Of a stretch of DNA of 25,131 bases, positions 21,378 to 25,131 are shown piece after piece; the stretch's first letter is position 1, and every line of letters begins with the position of its first letter. A program made the translations under genes and the position numbers. Source of the DNA: an uncultured Eggerthella sp. (GTDB lineage: Bacteria; Actinomycetota; Coriobacteriia; Coriobacteriales; Eggerthellaceae). Below the pieces are notes generated by a model. That model had not been told where the DNA came from, made no database searches, and saw only the letters and a program-made list of their open reading frames with translations. The stretch spans positions 1 through 25,131 of the forward strand of contig CAJKUH010000024.1 of the NCBI GenBank assembly GCA_905203045.1, read 5' to 3'.

Positions 21378-21401
21378 TTTTTCACCTCCGGCTCGAACAA
21401 C

Positions 21402-21410
21402 TCCATTCTA
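21402..21410 (-). promoter_or_regulatory. Extended -10 promoter of the 97-aa gene
   Basis: TGGTAGAAT read on the minus strand (TGn followed by TAGAAT at 21410-21405). No good -35 is seen, as is common for extended -10 promoters. Confidence 0.5.
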
Positions 21411-21460
21411 CCATCAGCGTGCAGCCTGTTCCTCTAGCGCAGCACGAACCGTTCTGTCGA

Positions 21461-21485
21461 ATAAAGAAAGCCCCGCTGAGGCTTC
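21461..21485 (-). terminator. Terminator after the HTH/zinc-ribbon gene
   Basis: AAGCC ... GGCTT on the minus strand (21484-21468) followed by TCTTTATT, about 85 bp after the stop at 21568. Confidence 0.55.
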
Positions 21486-21567
21486 CCGAACGACCTAGCC
21501 GCATTGCGCCACCAACCAGTTATGCAGAACCCGTGAAAACATGTTATAAGAATCGTTAACACCCAGT

Positions 21568-21960
21568 TCAGAGCGATGTTTTTTCTTCCGAACCGTTCCT
21601 CAACCGCCTTTCTAGCCTGCTCATCGCCTGACGCTCGGCATCGTATATGCGGCGCGTCTGCGGATCGGCCTTCTTGCGTTCTAGCGACTCGAGGTGCCGC
21701 CTTCGCTGCTGGAGGTTCTCGATGCGGTCGGCAAGGTTGCAGTCGGGGCATTTGCCGCTGTTGTTGTGCGCGTTCAGCACGGCGCCGCACACCTCGCACT
21801 GGCGGTACGACACGCCTTTGCGGCTGGCCCTCATGCGTACGGCCTGTAACGTGCGCTCGGTGCCGCACAGGGCCTTAAGTTCCCGCCTTATCCGATATGC
21901 TCCCATGTTCCGGTAGCGGCGGATAACCGCATCTTCCGCCCTGTTCCATCGCTGGCACAC
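21568..21960 (-). CDS. Small DNA-binding-like protein: HTH plus zinc ribbon (130 aa)
   Basis: No family is recognised with certainty. The N-terminus (WNRAEDAVIRRYRNMGAYRIRREL, then RTLQAVRMRASRKGVSY) resembles a Myb/SANT-like or GcrA-like helical DNA-binding domain. A zinc ribbon follows (CEVCGAVLNAHNNSGKCPDC, Cys pairs spaced 2 and 2), then a basic coiled coil (RIENLQQRRRHLESLERKK). The frame is open from GTG 21969, but that codon overlaps the AGGAGG ribosome site; GTG 21960 stands 8 nt after it and is preferred. It lies 55 bp after the 90-residue gene, probably in one operon. A regulator or homing-type specificity factor is possible. Confidence 0.7.
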   Translation of the reverse strand: MCQRWNRAEDAVIRRYRNMGAYRIRRELKALCGTERTLQAVRMRASRKGVSYRQCEVCGAVLNAHNNSGKCPDCNLADRIENLQQRRRHLESLERKKADPQTRRIYDAERQAMSRLERRLRNGSEEKTSL

Positions 21961-22015
21961 AACCAACACCTCCTATCGACTCGTCCATGCTTGCTTCAGG
22001 TGCCAGAGACTGCCC

Positions 22016-22288
22016 CTAACAGCTTTCCTTGCCCTGCTCGGCTACCTGACCGTAAACGAAGCGACCCCTCCCGCAAAGGGCATCCGAGGCACCCGCAATA
22101 GCCTTCTGGCATTCCGCGAACTGCTCTTGGGCAACCTCCACGAACTCGAGTATCGCGCACATGTCGTTCTCGGTGGGGACACTTGGGCTGCAAGCGTAGG
22201 CGTTGACCACGCTCCAAAGGCGGTCGAGCTTGAGCGCCATCTGCTCTTGGATGTCTGCGATCCTGTATTCGTCTGCTCGGTAGATCAT
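22016..22288 (-). CDS. Hypothetical protein of the element (90 aa)
   Basis: I do not recognise this protein. It is acidic and helical (DIQEQMALKLDRLWSVVNAYAC, MCAILEFVEVAQEQFAECQKAIAG), without membrane segments. It holds several cysteines but no clear metal-binding pairs. AAGGAG precedes ATG 22288 by about 8 nt. It is the first gene inside attR and likely heads an operon with the HTH/zinc-ribbon gene. The 150 bp upstream contain the right arm sites, a palindrome and an AT-rich stretch. Confidence 0.7.
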   Translation of the reverse strand: MIYRADEYRIADIQEQMALKLDRLWSVVNAYACSPSVPTENDMCAILEFVEVAQEQFAECQKAIAGASDALCGRGRFVYGQVAEQGKESC

Positions 22289-22322
22289 CGGTCATGCTCC
22301 TTCCGCACCGCATCCCGAAATC

Positions 22323-22343
22323 GGGGACAATACGGTGACAATG
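22323..22343 (+). repeat. Candidate integrase arm-type sites, right
   Basis: GGGGACAAT (22323-22331) and GGTGACAAT (22334-22342) repeat the left-end pair with one mismatch, the same 11-bp period and the same orientation, about 95 bp inside attR. Confidence 0.65.
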
Positions 22344-22360
22344 CAACGAAACATAAGACG

Positions 22361-22391
22361 CTATCGTTAACGCTAGATAATGTTCCGTCAA
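22361..22391 (-). promoter_or_regulatory. Possible promoter and palindrome upstream of the 90-aa gene
   Basis: TTGACG (22391-22386, minus strand) is a good -35 but has only weak -10 candidates. CTATCGTTAACGCTAG (22361-22376) is a palindrome except for one symmetric pair and would cover the -10 zone, as an operator might. Confidence 0.35.
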
Positions 22392-22437
22392 ATGTTTTTG
22401 TATATAAAATAGCCTGTTTACCTGGTGTTTTAGCCAA

Positions 22438-22483
22438 TTCGCAATGTTGAGGTCGTGGGTTCGATCCCCATCATCTCCACCAG
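22438..22483 (+). repeat. attR (46 bp, displaced tRNA-Ala 3' end)
   Basis: Identical to 16945-16990. It holds the original 3' end of the chromosomal tRNA gene, now without a 5' half. Confidence 0.95.
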
Positions 22484-22490
22484 CATGTTC

Positions 22491-22519
22491 AAGGGTTTGC
22501 CTACGGCAAACCCTTTTTT
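22491..22519 (+). terminator. Original terminator of tRNA-Ala
   Basis: AAGGGTTTGCC-TAC-GGCAAACCCTT followed by T (22514-22519). It was next to the tRNA before the element inserted. Its TTTGCC/GGCAAA core also occurs in the hairpin before repeat copy 1. Confidence 0.85.
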
Positions 22520-22782
22520 CGTATGAGATGCAATGACGCTGCGCGGTCAGCTGACGGCACATCTGACTTTCAATTGGTCGGCATGGCCAGAAGGCAAATC
22601 CTGCTCAGCAATGCTGCGCAGGATGCGCCCGCTCGGGCGCATAGATGGGGACCAAACATGCCACTGGTATGTTTGCCTTTCAAGTCGGCTGTGCTCGTCA
22701 GCTGACCGCTCGCTGATTTACTACGCCAACCTGGGGGTTTACTAACGCCCTTCGGGCGTTCGACGAAATCGCTTCGCTCTTC
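22520..22782 (+). repeat. Structured intergenic repeat, copy 2
   Basis: About 263 bp, same orientation as copy 1, with the same 14-bp inverted ends GCGGTCAGCTGACG (22543-22556) and CGTCAGCTGACCGC (22696-22709). The middle is longer and made of nested hairpins: GGCAAA ... TTTGCC encloses ATCCTGC ... GCAGGAT, GCGCCCG-CTC-GGGCGC-like and AAACATGCC ... GGTATGTTT stems. The end has an AACGCCC-TTC-GGGCGTT hairpin and the GAAATCGCTTCGCT block. It stands directly after the tRNA terminator and before the 3' end of the Veg gene. Confidence 0.85.
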
Positions 22783-22810
22783 GCCACAGCGCCCAAATCC
22801 CCGTCCAGAA

Positions 22811-22850
22811 ACGCAACAAGGCCCGCTCGAAAAACGAACGGGCCTTGTTT
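22811..22850 (-). terminator. Hairpin after the Veg-family gene
   Basis: AACAAGGCCCG (22815-22825) pairs with CGGGCCTTGTT (22839-22849), an 11-bp stem with a small inner TCG/CGA pair. The minus-strand tail (GCGTTTC) is poor in T, so termination is likely but not certain. Confidence 0.55.
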
Positions 22851-22868
22851 GATGCGATGGTTTCGTGC

Positions 22869-23198
22869 TTACAGTTCTGGCTTTGCCTCTGCTGCAGGGG
22901 CTACTTCTTCGGGAGTGTCTTCTTCGATGAAGTTGCCGAAGAGGGGCTTGCCGTCCTGGCTGAGTTCCACCATGCCGGTCAGAACATCAACGTACTGGTA
23001 GGACTGACGGGCAGAAGCGCCGCGCTTGCGCTTTACCTCCATGATGAACAGCTGCGGATGCACCTGCATGAGCACGCCTTCGCTTTCAACGATTTTCGAG
23101 CGGCCCATGTTTGCACGAACGCGCAGCTTCTGGCCAACGTACTGGCTCAGCGTGTCATGGATGTTGCCGATAATCTGTGCTTGCTTTGCTAGATCCAT
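22869..23198 (-). CDS. Veg family protein
   Basis: Veg is a small conserved protein of Gram-positive bacteria, linked in Bacillus to biofilm gene control; its biochemistry is unclear. The 109 residues contain the family core: NIHDTLSQYVGQKLRVRANMGRSKI, VESEGVLMQVHPQLFIMEV and SYQYVDVLTGMVELS, followed by an acidic Ala/Pro-rich tail. The frame is open to ATG 23228, but that site has no ribosome-binding sequence. ATG 23198 (MDLAKQAQIIG) fits the family start and has GGAAAG, somewhat far at about 13 nt. It appears monocistronic, with a hairpin behind it. Confidence 0.85.
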   Translation of the reverse strand: MDLAKQAQIIGNIHDTLSQYVGQKLRVRANMGRSKIVESEGVLMQVHPQLFIMEVKRKRGASARQSYQYVDVLTGMVELSQDGKPLFGNFIEEDTPEEVAPAAEAKPEL

Positions 23199-23304
23199 AA
23201 AAGGTTGTTCTTTCCACTTTGGACACATTAATACATAGCTAGTCTATCATCGCCGCTTATGCTACGGGGCAATCTTCATCTTGTAACCATAGACACAACG
23301 CGGG

Positions 23305-25089
23305 CTATTCGAGGTATGCGCCTGTTTGGCGGTTCCACAGATGCGCGTATTCCCCGCCGCGCGCAACCAGTTCGTCGTGCGGCCCGTCTTCGACGATCTT
23401 GCCGCCGTCGAGCACCACGATCCTGTCCAGATTGGCAACTGTGGAAAGGCGGTGTGCCACCACGATGCAGGTGCGTCCTTCCATCAACGTGGCAAGGGCG
23501 TCCTGCACCAGCTTCTCGCTCTCGGAATCAAGAGCACTGGTGGCCTCGTCGAGCACGAGCACCGGACAATCGGCCAGAAGCGCACGCGCGATGGCGATAC
23601 GCTGACGCTGACCACCCGAAAGCTTCACGCCGCGTTCGCCCGTAACGGTATCGAAACCCTGAGGCAACTTCTCGATAAATTCAAGGGCGTTCGCCTGCTT
23701 CGCCGCCGTGCGAATCTGCTCAGGCGTTGCATCGGGTCTGCCGTAGGCGATGTTTTCCGCAATGGTGCGATGGAACAGCAGCGCTTCCTGCGGCACGTAG
23801 GCAATCTGACGGCGCAGGCTTTGCTGGGTGGTGTCGGCGATGTTCTGCCCATCGATAAGGATGCGACCTTCCTGGATATCGGACAAGCGCAGCAGCAGTT
23901 TGGTGAGCGTGGTTTTGCCCGCACCGCTCATGCCCACCAAGCCAACACGCTGACCAGCGGGAATATGAAGCTCGAATTTGTCAAACACCTGCGTCTTCGC
24001 ATTGCCGTCGGTATAGAAGAAGTCGATGTCCTGAAAATCGATGGCGCCTTCGGTCACCTTCAAATCGGGCGCACCCGGCTTGTCGGCAACAAGGCGCGGC
24101 TCGTCCAAGATGGCCGTCATACCGCTTGCATCGCCGAAAGCGCGGTTGAAACGCTGCAGGCCGTTGTTGATGAAGTTGAACTGGTTCGTGATGGTATAGG
24201 TATAGGTGAACATGACCACCAACGTGCCGGGAGTGATGCCGTACCAGGCGTTGCCCCCTGCGATGAACACCGTCACCACCGCCATGATAACCACCGTGAT
24301 ACATGCCGTGATGATGCCGCGGGTAAGCGATGCCCACATGCGCTTCGAGTCGCGAGCAACCACTTCCCTGTTAGCCTGGTCGAAAAGGCCCCGTTCATAA
24401 TCTTCGCGTCCATAGGTTTTCACCGCCAGGATGTTCGCCACCGAATCGGACAGCTCGCCCGAAAGCTGGTTCTGTGCGCTGGCGGCCTTTTCGTTCAGCG
24501 AAAGGATGCGCTTGTACAGGTAGTAAGAAATGCTGGCGTAGATTACCAGCAGCACCATAAGAATGGCAACGTAGAGCGGCACGCGCGGGACCAAGATGGC
24601 GCACGTGAAGATAACCGAGCAGACAACCGGCAGAAACGGGAACATGATGGTTTCGATAAGCTGCTGGTAGGCGCTCATGAACTTGGTGGTTTGGCTTACC
24701 AGGGTACCGCCGAACCGGTTTGAATGAAACGACATGCTTTGGTTGCACAGGGCATCGAAACTCATGGTTGCCAGGTCATACGATGCTGCAATTTCCAGCT
24801 TGTACATGGTATAGTCCTGCAACTTGCTGGCCGCTTGGCCAAACACGTTTATCAGAATCAGCGCCACAATATAGGGACCGAACACTTCCATGACCTGATC
24901 GGCACCAACGGGTTCGGCGCTCACCTTGTCAACGATGAGGCTCATGACGTACGGGTTGCCGTAACTGAGCAGGGCCACGAACGTGAAGGTGGAAAGCATC
25001 AGCGCCGCGAACATTCCCTTATGCTTGCGCGTTACCTGCCAGTAGTAATGAAGGGTTCTGCGAGTTAAAGAAGGAGTGGCCTTTGCCAT
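23305..25089 (-). CDS. ABC transporter, fused permease and ATPase (exporter type)
   Basis: This 594-residue half-transporter works as a dimer in the membrane to export an unknown compound. Six membrane segments lie within about residues 25-330 (FAALMLSTFTFVALLSYG, YIVALILINVFGQA, FPFLPVVCSVIFTCAIL, YVAILMVLLVIYASI, ACITVVIMAVVTVFIAGG, LVVMFTYTYTITNQF). The ATPase domain has Walker A GMSGAGKTT, a Q-loop in AYVPQEALLF, the signature KLSGGQRQR, Walker B VLVLDEATSALD and the H-loop AHRLS, so it should be active. AAAGGA precedes ATG 25089 by about 6 nt. The type is MsbA/LmrA-like; substrate prediction is not possible. A heterodimer partner, if any, would lie beyond the right edge. Confidence 0.94.
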   Translation of the reverse strand: MAKATPSLTRRTLHYYWQVTRKHKGMFAALMLSTFTFVALLSYGNPYVMSLIVDKVSAEPVGADQVMEVFGPYIVALILINVFGQAASKLQDYTMYKLEIAASYDLATMSFDALCNQSMSFHSNRFGGTLVSQTTKFMSAYQQLIETIMFPFLPVVCSVIFTCAILVPRVPLYVAILMVLLVIYASISYYLYKRILSLNEKAASAQNQLSGELSDSVANILAVKTYGREDYERGLFDQANREVVARDSKRMWASLTRGIITACITVVIMAVVTVFIAGGNAWYGITPGTLVVMFTYTYTITNQFNFINNGLQRFNRAFGDASGMTAILDEPRLVADKPGAPDLKVTEGAIDFQDIDFFYTDGNAKTQVFDKFELHIPAGQRVGLVGMSGAGKTTLTKLLLRLSDIQEGRILIDGQNIADTTQQSLRRQIAYVPQEALLFHRTIAENIAYGRPDATPEQIRTAAKQANALEFIEKLPQGFDTVTGERGVKLSGGQRQRIAIARALLADCPVLVLDEATSALDSESEKLVQDALATLMEGRTCIVVAHRLSTVANLDRIVVLDGGKIVEDGPHDELVARGGEYAHLWNRQTGAYLE

Positions 25090-25131
25090 CTGGTTCCTTT
25101 CGCTGTGAATCGAAATCTTGCGAAGGGCACG

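Larger units (their letters stand above)
16945..22483. mobile_element. Small integrative element in the tRNA-Ala gene
   Basis: A perfect 46-bp direct repeat bounds a block of about 5.5 kb: attL 16945-16990 is the 3' half of the tRNA gene, and attR 22438-22483 is a second copy not attached to a tRNA. The block holds a tyrosine integrase next to attL, an excisionase-like HTH protein, a module of small DNA-binding genes with a candidate origin, and three further unknown genes, nearly all on the minus strand. No relaxase, type IV secretion, capsid, terminase or resistance gene is seen. It is therefore neither a complete conjugative element nor a prophage. It may be a phage- or ICE-dependent satellite, or an integrated plasmid-like element. 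Confidence 0.92.

Noticed and set aside
16945..22483. Prophage
   Set aside because: No terminase, capsid, tail, lysis or packaging genes, and the size is too small.
22523..22705. Small plus-strand frame (MRCNDAARSADGTS...) with a lookalike at 11635-11892
   Set aside because: The similarity comes from the DNA repeat; frames have no ribosome site, and hairpin modules inside change length without respect for codons.
23326..24723. 465-codon open frame on the plus strand
   Set aside because: It is antisense to the ABC transporter, which has complete Walker and signature motifs.

Overview
The window is a moderately GC-rich bacterial chromosome segment. The AddAB-type helicase/nuclease pair, a Veg-family protein and the style of the intergenic repeats fit an anaerobic gut actinobacterium of the Coriobacteriia (Eggerthellaceae-like) best. 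That placement is inference and needs a homology search.

Layout. Positions 1-11485 hold one long minus-strand block: addB, addA, rarA, a DUF948 protein, an AI-2E-family membrane protein, and alaS, which runs off the left edge. These are mostly genome-maintenance and core functions; addB and addA overlap by 4 bp. From 11571 to 12009 there is no protein gene, but a plus-strand structured RNA of about 160 nt (a 6S RNA candidate) is followed by copy 1 of a hairpin-rich intergenic repeat. Then come two minus-strand genes: a homocysteine-methyltransferase-like barrel without its zinc cysteines, and an 82-residue unknown. The gap 13186-13780 contains a second RNA candidate: a promoter, four consecutive hairpins that each show UCCCC in the loop, and a terminator. 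galU, an AEC transporter and a divergent LysR regulator follow.

At 16914-16989 lies tRNA-Ala(CGC). Its 3' end is the left attachment site of a compact integrative element (16945-22483, about 5.5 kb) bounded by a perfect 46-bp direct repeat. The element carries a complete tyrosine integrase, an excisionase-like HTH protein, three small genes that look like a replication/control module, and three further unknown genes. I see no relaxase, conjugation or capsid gene. Paired GGGGACAAT repeats just inside both ends look like integrase arm sites. Inside the 246-residue gene, two perfect DnaA boxes flank two 34-bp tandem repeats, one containing a perfect 9-2-9 palindrome, and this falls in the linker between the two protein domains. 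It looks like an origin embedded in its own initiator gene, as in lambda O.

To the right of the element are the displaced original tRNA terminator, copy 2 of the intergenic repeat, a Veg-family gene and a fused ABC exporter.

Most notable are the UCCCC-loop RNA, the intragenic origin of the small element, and the two-copy structured repeat.
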